Assembly: GCA_031291475.1 (NCBI GenBank)
Contig: JARLIY010000154.1
Location: forward strand, 1 to 32,517
DNA from: Xanthobacteraceae bacterium
GTDB lineage: Bacteria; Pseudomonadota; Alphaproteobacteria; Rhizobiales; Xanthobacteraceae
Reading direction: 5' to 3'
Length of the DNA stretch: 32,517 nt
Position 1 is the stretch's first letter; the number at the start of each line of letters is the position of its first letter. The position numbers were made by a program, and so were the translations under genes. The notes beneath the pieces were generated by a model. It searched no databases and was not told the origin of the DNA. It worked only from the letters and a program-made list of their open reading frames with translations. Below are positions 8,741 through 16,573 of this stretch, one piece after another.

Positions 8741-9979
8741 ATGCAAAACCTGCAAATCGACGCCCAGCGGCTCTGGGACACGCTGATGGAGACGGCCAAA
8801 ATCGGCGCGACCGCCAAGGGCGGCATCTGCCGCCTCACGCTGACCGACCTCGACCGGCAGGTGCGCGACTGGTTCAAGGCACGCTGCGAGGCGCTCGGCT
8901 GCACAGTTTCGGTCGACGCGGTAGGCAATATGTTCGCGCGCCGCCCGGGCAAGAACAACAATCTTGCGCCGATCGCCATGGGCTCGCATCTCGACACCCA
9001 GCCGACCGGCGGCAAATTCGACGGCACGCTCGGCGTCCTCGGCGCGCTGGAAGCGATGCGCACGCTTGCCGAAACCGGCTACGAGACCAACGCGCCGATC
9101 GAGATCGTCAACTGGACCAACGAGGAAGGCTCGCGCTACGCGCCGGCGATGCTGGCGTCGGGCGTTTTTGCCGGCGTCTTCACGCCCGAATTCGCCTATT
9201 CGCGCAAGGACCGCGACGGCAAAAGCTTCGGCGAAGAACTCGACCGCATCGGCTACAAGGGCGGCGAAAAACCCGGCGCGCGCAAATTCGGCGCCATGTT
9301 CGAGCTGCACATCGAACAAGGCCCAATCCTCGAAGACGAGGACCGCATGATCGGCATCGTGCAAGGCGTGCAGGGCATGCGCTGGTACGAGGTCACGGTC
9401 ACCGGCCAGGAAGCGCATACCGGGGCGACGCCGATGCGGCTGCGCAAGAATGCGCTCCTTGGCGCTGCACGCATGATCGAGCGCATCGACGCGATCGCGC
9501 GCGAGCACGCGCCCGATGCGGTCGGCGCCGTGGGACTGATCGAGAACAAGCCGAACAGCCGCAACGTCGTTCCCGGCGAGGTGTTTTTCACCGTCGATTT
9601 CCGCCATCCCGACGACAAGGTGCTCGACGTCATGGAGGGCAAATTCCGCGCCGCGCTCCCTGAGATCATGACGCCGCTGAAGCTCACCTACAAGGAAGCG
9701 CGCATCTGGGAATCGCCTTCGGTCAAATTCGCGCCGGAATTGATCGAATGCGTACGCGTCGGCGCGGAGAAAGCAAGCTTCAAATCGCGCGACATCATTT
9801 CCGGCGCCGGGCACGACGCCGCCTATATCGCCCGCGTCGCGCCCACCACGATGATCTTCGTGCCGTGCGCCGGCGGCATCTCGCACAACGAGGCGGAATC
9901 GACGAGCTTCGACGAATGCGCCGCGGGCGCGCAGGTGCTGCTCAACGCGGTCCTGGAATACGATCGCCGGCTGGGATGA
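8741..9979 (+). CDS. Zn-dependent M20-type amidohydrolase (beta-ureidopropionase / N-carbamoyl amino acid hydrolase)
   Basis: A 412-residue metallohydrolase of the allantoate amidohydrolase/N-carbamoyl-L-amino acid hydrolase/beta-ureidopropionase group. Diagnostic motifs are GSHLDTQPTGGKFDG (His83, Asp94), NEEGSRYAP (Glu128/129), ELHIEQGP (His190) and the late GAGHDA and SHNEAES. The reading frame is open well upstream into the previous gene, but ATG 8741 begins exactly at the conserved N-terminus and lies just after the dihydropyrimidinase stop. The adjacency favours hydrolysis of N-carbamoyl-beta-alanine (giving beta-alanine, CO2 and ammonia) over allantoate, but sequence alone does not fix the substrate. 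It converges with the dipeptidase gene, 5 bp apart. Confidence 0.9.
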   Translation: MQNLQIDAQRLWDTLMETAKIGATAKGGICRLTLTDLDRQVRDWFKARCEALGCTVSVDAVGNMFARRPGKNNNLAPIAMGSHLDTQPTGGKFDGTLGVLGALEAMRTLAETGYETNAPIEIVNWTNEEGSRYAPAMLASGVFAGVFTPEFAYSRKDRDGKSFGEELDRIGYKGGEKPGARKFGAMFELHIEQGPILEDEDRMIGIVQGVQGMRWYEVTVTGQEAHTGATPMRLRKNALLGAARMIERIDAIAREHAPDAVGAVGLIENKPNSRNVVPGEVFFTVDFRHPDDKVLDVMEGKFRAALPEIMTPLKLTYKEARIWESPSVKFAPELIECVRVGAEKASFKSRDIISGAGHDAAYIARVAPTTMIFVPCAGGISHNEAESTSFDECAAGAQVLLNAVLEYDRRLG

Positions 9980-9984
9980 GCGCG

Positions 9985-11136
9985 TTACGCGCCATCCCCC
10001 CATGTTCGTCGGAGCACACGCAGCCAGTTTCGGTAGCAGACCTTCTCGATCATCGGCTCACTGAAGCCGCGCTTGCGCATCGCCCGCACCAGAATCTGCA
10101 GTCCGGCGGCATTGCCTAATTCCCCGGGGATCATGGCGCCGTCGAAATCGGAGCCAAATCCGACACTTTCCTCGCCGGCATGTTCGAGCATGTGCTCGAT
10201 ATGCCGGATAATCAGTTCCACGGGCGTTGCCCTGTCGTGGCGGCCGTCCGGACGCAGGAAGCTCGCCGCGAAATTGACGCCGACCAGGCCGCCGGATTTA
10301 CCGATTGCAGCCAATTGCCGGTCGGTCAGATTGCGCGAATGCGGGCTGATGGCATGCGCGTTGGAGTGCGTCGCGACCACCGGCGCGTTGCTAATCGCGG
10401 CGACGTCCCAGAAGCCGCGTTCGTTCAGGTGCGACAGATCGAGCAGAATCCGTAAAGCGTTGCAGGCGCCGATCAGTGCCTTGCCGAGGTCGGTCAAACC
10501 GGGCCCGGTGTCGGGCGACGACGGGCAGCGGAACGGCACGCCGTGGCCGAACGCGTTCGGCCGGCTCCACACCGGGCCGAGCGAGCGCAGCCCCGCCGCG
10601 TACAGCACGTCCAAGAGCTCGAAGTTCGCGTCGATGGCTTCGGCGCCTTCCATATGCAGCACAGCCGCCAGCGTGTTTTCCGCGAGGCAGCGTTCGATAT
10701 CGCCGGCATTTCGGCAGACGCGAACGCGGCCTTTCGACTCCCGCTCGATGCGGAACAGCAGCGACGCCATGGCGAAGACGACCCGCTGCGCCTCCGCCAT
10801 GTCGACGGCGGGCGGCGCGGGATCGCTGCCGATGACGGTAGCGGTTTCTCCAGCGGTTTCTCCAGCGGTTTCTCCAGCGGTTTCTCCAGCGGTTTCTCTT
10901 GCGTTTTCTTGGGACCGCGTCTCGCCTCCGGCGCGATCTTTTCGTTTCGGCGAGGGAACGAAGATCGCGAACAAGCCGCCGACAAATCCACCCTTGCGTG
11001 CTTTAGGAAGATCCAGATGGCCCTTGTCCTCGCCTTGCAGAAACGCCGCGACCGCGCCCGCACCGGCGCGCAGATGCAGTCGCAACAGCACGTCGTTGTG
11101 GCCGTCGAAGATCGGAATGCGCTTGGGCGAGGGCAC
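9985..11136 (-). CDS. Membrane dipeptidase (peptidase family M19) with an internal ETAG repeat
   Basis: A 383-residue zinc dipeptidase of the renal dipeptidase family. The first metal motif GHNDVLL (His13, Asp15), the bridging Glu in HMEGAEAID, and the His residues in DLSHLNERG and VATHSNAHA are all present, as is the late GSDFDG. There is no clear signal peptide, despite the family name. The start codon is GTG at 11136. Residues ~81-99 are a perfect ETAG tandem repeat inserted between the first metal motif and the rest of the barrel, in a variable charged loop (PSPKRKDRAGGETRSQ...). The insertion is probably tolerated as a surface loop. The gene follows a small uncharacterised gene on the same strand. 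Confidence 0.9.
   Translation of the reverse strand: MPSPKRIPIFDGHNDVLLRLHLRAGAGAVAAFLQGEDKGHLDLPKARKGGFVGGLFAIFVPSPKRKDRAGGETRSQENARETAGETAGETAGETAGETATVIGSDPAPPAVDMAEAQRVVFAMASLLFRIERESKGRVRVCRNAGDIERCLAENTLAAVLHMEGAEAIDANFELLDVLYAAGLRSLGPVWSRPNAFGHGVPFRCPSSPDTGPGLTDLGKALIGACNALRILLDLSHLNERGFWDVAAISNAPVVATHSNAHAISPHSRNLTDRQLAAIGKSGGLVGVNFAASFLRPDGRHDRATPVELIIRHIEHMLEHAGEESVGFGSDFDGAMIPGELGNAAGLQILVRAMRKRGFSEPMIEKVCYRNWLRVLRRTWGDGA
10841..10900. repeat. 12-bp tandem repeat inside the dipeptidase gene
   Basis: The unit GCGGTTTCTCCA occurs four times perfectly (10841-10888) and a fifth time with its last two bases changed (10889-10900); the next 12 bases are a more degraded copy. Read on the coding strand it gives the peptide ETAG repeated. 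The unit is a multiple of three, so copy-number change would keep the frame. Confidence 0.95.
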
Positions 11137-11301
11137 TTACAACCCTTGTTCTTCACCAAGCAAGATAGCGCGTGGAATGGATGTGCCGAAAGCGCAATCG
11201 GTGGCTTCGCGGAAAGGCCGGATATGCGCCCGCGCACGCACGATCTGTTCAACGCAATGCTGGAATTCGCTAATCCGCCCGACGCCCTAAGCGCTCAATC
11301 G

Positions 11302-11541
11302 TCAGCGCGTCCCTGGAACGGCTGGACTGGCGCCTCGCTCCAATATTTCTACGAGGCGTCCCAGTTTATCGTCGATCTGCCCGAGCCGATACGCGGCAAA
11401 CTCCGTCGCATAGGCAATACGTTCGTCCGCGCCCGGCATTTGCTCGTAGCGCACGTTCGGCGCGAAGGAATTGGCGAACAACGTCTTGTAGCGGTCGCGA
11501 ATGGCATTGGCCGTTGTGTCGTTCAGATGGGCCTGGGCCAT
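11302..11541 (-). CDS. Small uncharacterised helical protein (79 aa)
   Basis: I do not recognise this 79-residue protein. It is soluble, with no signal or membrane segment, and is predicted helical by eye, ending YRLGQIDDKLGRLVEILERG before a short disordered tail. The ATG has GGGAGA 8 nt upstream, and third codon positions are GC-rich like the neighbours, so it looks truly coded. It lies between a one-helix micro-protein and the dipeptidase gene, all on the minus strand. The 165 bp to the dipeptidase gene contain nothing I can identify. Confidence 0.62.
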   Translation of the reverse strand: MAQAHLNDTTANAIRDRYKTLFANSFAPNVRYEQMPGADERIAYATEFAAYRLGQIDDKLGRLVEILERGASPAVPGTR

Positions 11542-11615
11542 ATTGTGTCTCCCTGTTTGTCAGAGACCGAAACTCCAAACGTGACGGCGCCATGCCGACC
11601 CTCAAGTCTTTGAGG

Positions 11616-11738
11616 TCACCCGCCGGCACCGATCCAGCTCAACACGATGGCAAACGACTGAACGGTGACGACGATCCAAGCCGTGACGCCGGCGGCGACA
11701 AATCCGGACTCGACGGCGAGCGAAACGGAAGGGCTCAT
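11616..11738 (-). CDS. Candidate 40-aa single-pass membrane micro-protein
   Basis: An ATG-TGA frame encoding 40 residues that begin MSPSVSLAVESGFVAAGVTA and continue WIVVTVQSFAIVLSWIGAGG. Nearly all of it after residue 10 is hydrophobic, enough for one transmembrane helix. A partial ribosome site (GAGGCAGG) ends a few bases upstream. The overlapping longer frame on the same strand (11602-11823) is Arg-rich and looks like a shadow. No homologue is recognised. The call rests on composition, a start signal and placement between isovaleryl-CoA dehydrogenase and a 79-aa protein on the same strand. Confidence 0.42.
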   Translation of the reverse strand: MSPSVSLAVESGFVAAGVTAWIVVTVQSFAIVLSWIGAGG

Positions 11739-11956
11739 TGTCCTGCCTCTGAGTTACCGATGAATTTTCACTGCCGTGACTGGCGACGCTGACGCCAAAT
11801 CCTTTCGCCCCGGTAAAATTCATCCGTAAGTAGCAACACGACTGTCCCGGCGGAAATTTCGCCCCGGTCGTTTCTGATGCGATTAAATTTAATAACGCAC
11901 CTAACGCCGCGTTGTTGTCAACGTCGCTATCGGTCGTCAGTTGCGCTCTTGAGGCG

Positions 11957-13129
11957 TTACTGCGTCTTCTCGAAAATCTCCCGGCCGATCAGCATGCGGC
12001 GGATTTCGCTGGTGCCGGCGCCGATTTCGTAGAGCTTGGCGTCGCGAAGGAGCCGTCCGGCCGGGTAATCGTTGATGTAGCCGTTGCCGCCGAGGCACTG
12101 GATGGTTTCGAGCGCCATCCAGGTGGCGCGTTCGGCCGCATAGAGAATGGCTCCGGCGGCGTCCTCGCGCGTGGTCTCGCCGCGATCGCAGGCCTTGGCG
12201 ACGGCATAGACATAGGCCTTCGCGGCGTTGAGCGTGACATACATGTCGGCGAGCTTGGCCTCCATGAGCTGGAAACGGCCGATCGGCTGGCCGAATTGCG
12301 TGCGTTGATGGACGCAAGGAATGACCAGATCGAGACAGGCCCGCATAACTCCGAGCGGCCCGGCGGCCAGTACCGCGCGCTCGTAATCGAGCCCCGACAT
12401 CAGGACATTGACGCCGTTGCCGACCACGCCGAGCACGTTCTCGGCCGGCACTTCGCAATCCTCGAAGACGATTTCGCTGGTATCGGAGCCGCGCATGCCG
12501 AGCTTGTCGAGCTTCTGGCCGGTGGAAAAACCCTTGAACGTCTTTTCGATGAGAAAGGCCGTGATGCCGCGCGATCCCGCGGTCGCGTCGGTCTTGGCAT
12601 AGACCACCAGCGTGTCGGCCAAGGGACCGTTGGTGATCCACATCTTCGTGCCGTTGAGGATATAGCGGTCGCCGCTGCGGTCGGCGCGGGTACGCATGGA
12701 GACCACGTCGGAGCCCGCCGACGGCTCCGACATCGCCAGCGCGCCGACATGCTCGCCGGAGAGCAATTTCGGTAGATAGCGTTTCTTCTGCTCGGCGCTG
12801 CCGTTGCGGCTGATTTGATTGACGCAGAGGTTCGAATGCGCGCCGTAGGACAGGCCGACCGCCGCCGAGGCGCGTGAAATCTCCTCCATCGCCACGCAAT
12901 GGGCGAGGTAACCCAAGCCCGCGCCGCCCCACTCCTCTTCCACCGTGATGCCGAGAAGGCCAAGCGCGCCGAGCTGCGGCCACAATTCGCGGGGGAATTT
13001 GTTGGAGCGGTCGATCTCGCCGGCGCAGGGCGCGATTTTTGCCTGCGCAAACGAGCCCGCCGTGTCGCGCAGCATGTCGATGTCGTTGCCGAGGCCGAAG
13101 TCGAGGCCGGGAAGGCTGTTCGAGATCAT
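11957..13129 (-). CDS. ivd: Isovaleryl-CoA dehydrogenase
   Basis: A 390-residue FAD acyl-CoA dehydrogenase catalysing isovaleryl-CoA to 3-methylcrotonyl-CoA in leucine breakdown, with electrons passing to ETF. Subfamily evidence: the catalytic Glu lies in [12 protein letters not shown], the position used by isovaleryl-CoA dehydrogenase. The medium-chain enzyme's Glu site is instead Ala in [27 protein letters not shown] and [13 protein letters not shown] are conserved. I chose ATG 13129 because [14 protein letters not shown] matches the usual N-terminus; a further 17 upstream codons look non-coding. The methylcrotonyl-CoA carboxylase genes that often follow are not here. Confidence 0.92.
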   Translation of the reverse strand: MISNSLPGLDFGLGNDIDMLRDTAGSFAQAKIAPCAGEIDRSNKFPRELWPQLGALGLLGITVEEEWGGAGLGYLAHCVAMEEISRASAAVGLSYGAHSNLCVNQISRNGSAEQKKRYLPKLLSGEHVGALAMSEPSAGSDVVSMRTRADRSGDRYILNGTKMWITNGPLADTLVVYAKTDATAGSRGITAFLIEKTFKGFSTGQKLDKLGMRGSDTSEIVFEDCEVPAENVLGVVGNGVNVLMSGLDYERAVLAAGPLGVMRACLDLVIPCVHQRTQFGQPIGRFQLMEAKLADMYVTLNAAKAYVYAVAKACDRGETTREDAAGAILYAAERATWMALETIQCLGGNGYINDYPAGRLLRDAKLYEIGAGTSEIRRMLIGREIFEKTQ

Positions 13130-13175
13130 CGCGCACGCTCCATCCCGCGGCACGGGCGCACAGCGGGGGCTAGGC

Positions 13176-13195
13176 GCCAACGATAGCCGTTGGGC
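13176..13195 (-). terminator. Hairpin between the GGDEF/EAL gene and isovaleryl-CoA dehydrogenase gene
   Basis: CCAACG (13177-13182) pairs with CGTTGG (13188-13193) around a 5-nt loop, and the stem can extend as GCGC pairs with one bulged G. It sits in the 94-bp gap after the GGDEF/EAL stop. No clear T-run follows, so it may be a weak terminator or a leader hairpin of the dehydrogenase mRNA. Confidence 0.3.
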
Positions 13196-13223
13196 GCGCG
13201 CCTGTCAGCGTGGCAAGGAGATG

Positions 13224-15083
13224 TTAGCCGACCACCGCGCGGGCCGAACGGGCCAAAGCCTTGTCGATGTCCTCGGCCGGGCCCGGCCTGGCGAACAGAT
13301 AGCCCTGCATTTCATCGCAGCCGGCCAGGCGCAACAGCACGCGCTGCGAGTCGTTCTCGACCCCTTCCGCCAGCACTTTCATGCCGAGCGCGTGGCCGAG
13401 CGTGACGATCGACTGGACGATGGCGCCGACATCGCCGGAAGCGCCGAGGGAAGCGACGAAGGCGCGGTCGATTTTAAGCCGGTCGAAGGGGAATTTTTGC
13501 AGATAGCTCAAGCTCGAATAGCCGGTACCGAAATCGTCGAGTGCGATGCGGACGCCGAGCGCGCGCAAGGCTTGGAGCCGCGTCTGCGCGTCCTGCGGGT
13601 TGTCGATCAAAACGCCTTCGGTGACCTCGAGCACGACGCGCGAAGGGGCGATGCCGGTCTCGGCAATGACGGTACGGACCAGATCGACGAGCCAGGGATC
13701 GCGGATTTGCAACGGCGAGAGATTGACCGCCACCGAAAGATTCGGCCACCGCGCGCCGTCGGAAAGCGCTCGCCGCAGCACGATCTCGCCGAGTTGCGAC
13801 ATCAGGCCGTTCTCCTCGGCGAGCGGAATGAAGACCGACGGCGGAATAGCGCCGCGGGTCGGATGCGTCCAGCGCGCCAGCGCTTCGACCTCGACGATGG
13901 CTCCGCCCTCGGCGGCGATGACCGGCTGGTAATGCACGTCGAACGTCTGCAAGGCGATGGCGGATTGCAGTTCGCGCAGAAGGAAGCGCCGCTCGGCGTA
14001 ATCGGTCTCGATTTGCGGCGCGAACGATCGCATCCTGCCGTGCCCTTCCCGCTTGGCGGCACGCAGCGCCAGACCGGCGCGGCGCGCCACTTCCTCGGCC
14101 GTCGTGCCGTCATCGGGTGCTTGCGCGAGGCCGATGCCGGCGCTGATCTGCCACATCCGATCCATGAATATCGGACGCAAAACTGCGGCACGCAGCGCAT
14201 CGGTCAACGCGGCCGCGGCGCCGTTGTCGCCGCCGCTCATAATGACGGCGAACTGGTCCTCCTCGAAACGTCCGAGCAGCGCGCGCTCCGGCAGTCCGAC
14301 CTGCAGATGTTCGGCGATGCTGGTGAGCACGGCATGGCCGCCGGCGCGCCCGAGCGTATCGTTGACTTCGCGAAAACCGTCGAGGTCGATCAGCGCAAAG
14401 ATGACGACACCGGAGCGGCGCCGGGCCAACGCCTCGCCGAGATTTTCCAGCATCGCGCGGTGGTTCGGTAAACCCGTCAATATGTCCTGGCTGGTCAGCT
14501 TGCGTACGGTCTCGGCGCTCTGATCGAGCGAGCGGAAGAGCCGCTGCGACGCGCGTACCGCAAGTAGGCCGCACAAGGCGAGCATGGCGCCGATCGCCGC
14601 CAGCAGGGCCCACAGCCCGTCGATGGCGCCGACCAGCGCGCCATCGGCCGCCCAGCTGAACCAGCCGATGATGCGGCCGCGCGCATCGTGCAGCGACTGC
14701 ACCTGGCGGCCGCTTTCACCCGTCGAGTTGGCGTCGAAGCGCAAATCGCCGAGCCCGGCACGGCGCGCGATGCGCCGCAGCTGGACGTCGTCGGGCGCAT
14801 CGACGTCGGCGAACTCGGCGTGAAACTCGTCAAGCGCGCGCTGCAATGCCGCATGCTGGGCGGCCTCGAGGCGGCCTTCGCCGATCTTGGTGACGGCAAA
14901 GCCGATCGCGGCGCAAAGCAACAGGGCGCCGGCAAAAAGAAGCGGCGCGAACAGCGCGAAACGAGCACCGCCCGTGCCACGGCCGTCGTTGCCGCCGAAA
15001 CGCGGCGACCAGTGCCAGCGCCGCCGGCGCGCCGCCCACCAGTTCCGGGCTGCCGCAACGGCCATCATACGCACGCCCCGCAA
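13224..15083 (-). CDS. Membrane-bound GGDEF/EAL protein, probably a c-di-GMP phosphodiesterase
   Basis: A 619-residue inner-membrane protein. Two hydrophobic segments (about 42-65 and 149-176) flank a ~80-residue periplasmic part. A GGDEF domain follows (about 195-355), then an EAL domain (about 365-610). The GGDEF signature is degraded: residues 272-278 read RFEEDQF in place of RxGGDEF, so cyclase activity is unlikely. The EAL domain looks complete: EAL at 400-402, the metal-binding Glu in EVTEG, DDFGTGYSS at 516-524, KIDR and LAEGVE. The expected role is hydrolysis of c-di-GMP, with the GGDEF part perhaps binding GTP as a regulator. The periplasmic ligand is unknown. Confidence 0.9.
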   Translation of the reverse strand: MRGVRMMAVAAARNWWAARRRRWHWSPRFGGNDGRGTGGARFALFAPLLFAGALLLCAAIGFAVTKIGEGRLEAAQHAALQRALDEFHAEFADVDAPDDVQLRRIARRAGLGDLRFDANSTGESGRQVQSLHDARGRIIGWFSWAADGALVGAIDGLWALLAAIGAMLALCGLLAVRASQRLFRSLDQSAETVRKLTSQDILTGLPNHRAMLENLGEALARRRSGVVIFALIDLDGFREVNDTLGRAGGHAVLTSIAEHLQVGLPERALLGRFEEDQFAVIMSGGDNGAAAALTDALRAAVLRPIFMDRMWQISAGIGLAQAPDDGTTAEEVARRAGLALRAAKREGHGRMRSFAPQIETDYAERRFLLRELQSAIALQTFDVHYQPVIAAEGGAIVEVEALARWTHPTRGAIPPSVFIPLAEENGLMSQLGEIVLRRALSDGARWPNLSVAVNLSPLQIRDPWLVDLVRTVIAETGIAPSRVVLEVTEGVLIDNPQDAQTRLQALRALGVRIALDDFGTGYSSLSYLQKFPFDRLKIDRAFVASLGASGDVGAIVQSIVTLGHALGMKVLAEGVENDSQRVLLRLAGCDEMQGYLFARPGPAEDIDKALARSARAVVG

Positions 15084-15297
15084 CCAAAAACGCCTAGGAG
15101 ATTTCCCGTACGTAGCTTTAAGCGCGCCGGATTAACGGCAAGGAAAGACTGAACGCGTGTAGCGGGCCGCGGTTTTCAACAGCGGCGTAATCGCGGGTTT
15201 GATGCTTAACATGACATTAACGGCCGCATCCCTTATGGTTGAGTCTCGGGGGCGGTTCCGGCGAGACGGCAACACGACCGGGTACCGATAACGGGGC

Positions 15298-15448
15298 ATG
15301 AAAAGCCTTCGGGCATTATCTGTTTTCTCCAACTCTGCTGCTGCACTCGGCGTCGTCGCCGGCTTGGCCGGCGCGCTCACATTCGCCGTACCGGCGCGGG
15401 CGCAGGAATGTCCCGGCAATCCCGACGTTCTTGGCACCAGCCGCGTTA
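15298..15448 (+). pseudogene. Detached 5' part (signal peptide) of the polysaccharide deacetylase gene
   Basis: ATG 15298 begins a classical signal peptide (MKSLRALSVF through about residue 36, ending PARAQ) followed by ECPGNPDVLGTSRV. After codon GTT 15445-15447 this frame turns into Arg-rich nonsense. Skipping the single A at 15448 restores LVLEPGTL and the whole deacetylase domain in the +1 frame. This is therefore the true N-terminus of the following gene, cut off by one extra base. It is either a real frameshift or a sequencing/assembly error. Confidence 0.82.
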
Positions 15449-16180
15449 TTGGTGCTCGAACCCGGCACGCTGACGCGAGTCGGGCTGATGCAATACCCGC
15501 AAACCTTGCCGCTCGCCGACAAGGAGGTCGTGCTGACCTTCGACGACGGCCCGCTGCCGCGCTATTCCAACCCGGTGCTCGACATCCTCGCCGCGCAATG
15601 CGTGCAGGCGACGTATTTCCTGGTCGGCCAGATGGCGCGTACCTATCCCGCGGTGGTGCGGCGGATTTACGAGGCCGGCCACAGCATCGGCACGCACAGC
15701 GAGGATCACCCGTCCGGCTTTCAGAAGTTGCCGATTGAGAAAATGCGCCAAGAGATCGACGACGGCATCGCCGACGTATCCGCCGCGCTCGGCGATCCGC
15801 AGGGCCTGGCGCCGTTTTTCCGCATTCCCGGCCTGGCGCGCAGCGATGCCGTCGAGAACGAGCTTGCCGCGCGCTCGCTTGTCGCCTTCAGCTCCGACAC
15901 CGTCGCCGACGATTGGCACCACCGCATCAAGCCGGGGGAGATCGTCCGCCGCGCCATGAACCGGCTGCAAGCGCACGGCAAGGGCATTTTGCTCCTTCAC
16001 GACATCCATCCGGCAACGGTCGCCGCCTTGCCTGAGCTGCTGCATCAATTGAAAGAGGCGGGGTTTCGCGTCGTGCATGTGGTGCCCGCCGCGGCCGATC
16101 GGATCGAGATTGCCGGCAAATCGGTGCGGTCGGCGCGCTATTTCGGCGGCGGCGCGACCGTGACCTCGATCGACGAGTAA
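15431..16180 (+). CDS. Polysaccharide deacetylase (NodB homology) family protein, frameshifted near its 5' end
   Basis: This frame encodes a carbohydrate esterase 4 (NodB) domain with its metal and catalytic motifs: LTFDDGP (motif 1), HSEDH (motif 2, HSxxH), FFRIPG (motif 3), DTVADDW (motif 4) and ILLLHDIHP (motif 5). Such enzymes remove N-acetyl groups from chitin-like, peptidoglycan or exopolysaccharide substrates. The open frame here starts only at a TTG; the true signal peptide lies in another frame at 15298 (see that entry). If the frameshift is real, only a cytoplasmic product from an internal start such as ATG 15488 could be made, and export would be lost. Its 3' end overlaps the convergent cytochrome c gene by 43 bp. 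Confidence 0.88.
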   Translation: MAPAALLVLEPGTLTRVGLMQYPQTLPLADKEVVLTFDDGPLPRYSNPVLDILAAQCVQATYFLVGQMARTYPAVVRRIYEAGHSIGTHSEDHPSGFQKLPIEKMRQEIDDGIADVSAALGDPQGLAPFFRIPGLARSDAVENELAARSLVAFSSDTVADDWHHRIKPGEIVRRAMNRLQAHGKGILLLHDIHPATVAALPELLHQLKEAGFRVVHVVPAAADRIEIAGKSVRSARYFGGGATVTSIDE

Positions 16181-16482
16181 TAGGCGGCGAGATCGTCGAT
16201 ATCCTCGTCTTTAAGCGCCGGCGCTACAATCGACATCATGTCGTTCTTGCGGGCGCCAGAGCGGTAATCCTTCAGCGCTTTGCCGAGATAGACGGCGCTT
16301 TGCCCGGCGAGGTTCGGCGCTTCCGGAATTTTCGCCCTGCCGTCGAGGCCGTGGCAGGTCTGGCACATCAGCGCCTTGCGCCGCCCCGCCGCCGCATCAC
16401 CGGCCGCGGCGCCATCGCGCACCGCGCAAACGGTGACCGCGCAAGCGGCGAGAAATACTGCCAAGAGATTTCGCTGCGCCAT
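16138..16482 (-). CDS. Mono-heme class I cytochrome c, partner of the upstream PQQ dehydrogenase
   Basis: A 114-residue exported protein: signal peptide (about residues 1-27, ending DGAAA), one heme site CQTCH at 40-44, and a Met-containing NDMMSIV near residue 82 that can give the distal ligand. I chose ATG 16482 because the signal peptide starts there; upstream codons in the frame are Arg-rich and overlap a hairpin. It lies 91 bp downstream of a sugar dehydrogenase gene and is the likely periplasmic electron acceptor of that enzyme. Its end overlaps the convergent deacetylase gene by 43 bp. Confidence 0.86.
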   Translation of the reverse strand: MAQRNLLAVFLAACAVTVCAVRDGAAAGDAAAGRRKALMCQTCHGLDGRAKIPEAPNLAGQSAVYLGKALKDYRSGARKNDMMSIVAPALKDEDIDDLAAYYSSIEVTVAPPPK

Positions 16483-16526
16483 GATCGGACTCCACGGTTG
16501 CGCGATTTCGCCGGGCACCAAAAGAC

Positions 16527-16553
16527 GGCGCCGCGCCAATCGAGCGCGGCGCC
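16527..16553 (-). terminator. Perfect 10-bp hairpin with T-tract between dehydrogenase and cytochrome genes
   Basis: GGCGCCGCGC (16527-16536) and GCGCGGCGCC (16544-16553) form a perfect GC-only stem with a 7-nt loop. On the minus strand it is followed within 3 nt by TTTT. It sits 20 bp after the dehydrogenase stop and before the cytochrome start. It could be a partial terminator or an mRNA-stabilising stem that sets the dehydrogenase:cytochrome ratio. Confidence 0.6.
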
Positions 16554-16573
16554 GGTAACTCGATCGTTGCAGT

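Noticed and set aside
8504..10003. 499-codon open frame on the minus strand
   Set aside because: It lies fully antisense to dihydropyrimidinase and the M20 amidohydrolase, both with complete motifs. The product is Arg/Ala/His-rich without a fold, as expected from GC-rich codon bias.
11602..11823. 73-codon minus-strand frame
   Set aside because: Arg-rich with no start signal; a hydrophobic frame inside the same stretch is the better candidate.
12945..14471. 508-codon open frame on the plus strand
   Set aside because: Antisense to isovaleryl-CoA dehydrogenase and the GGDEF/EAL gene; composition is shadow-like with no motif.
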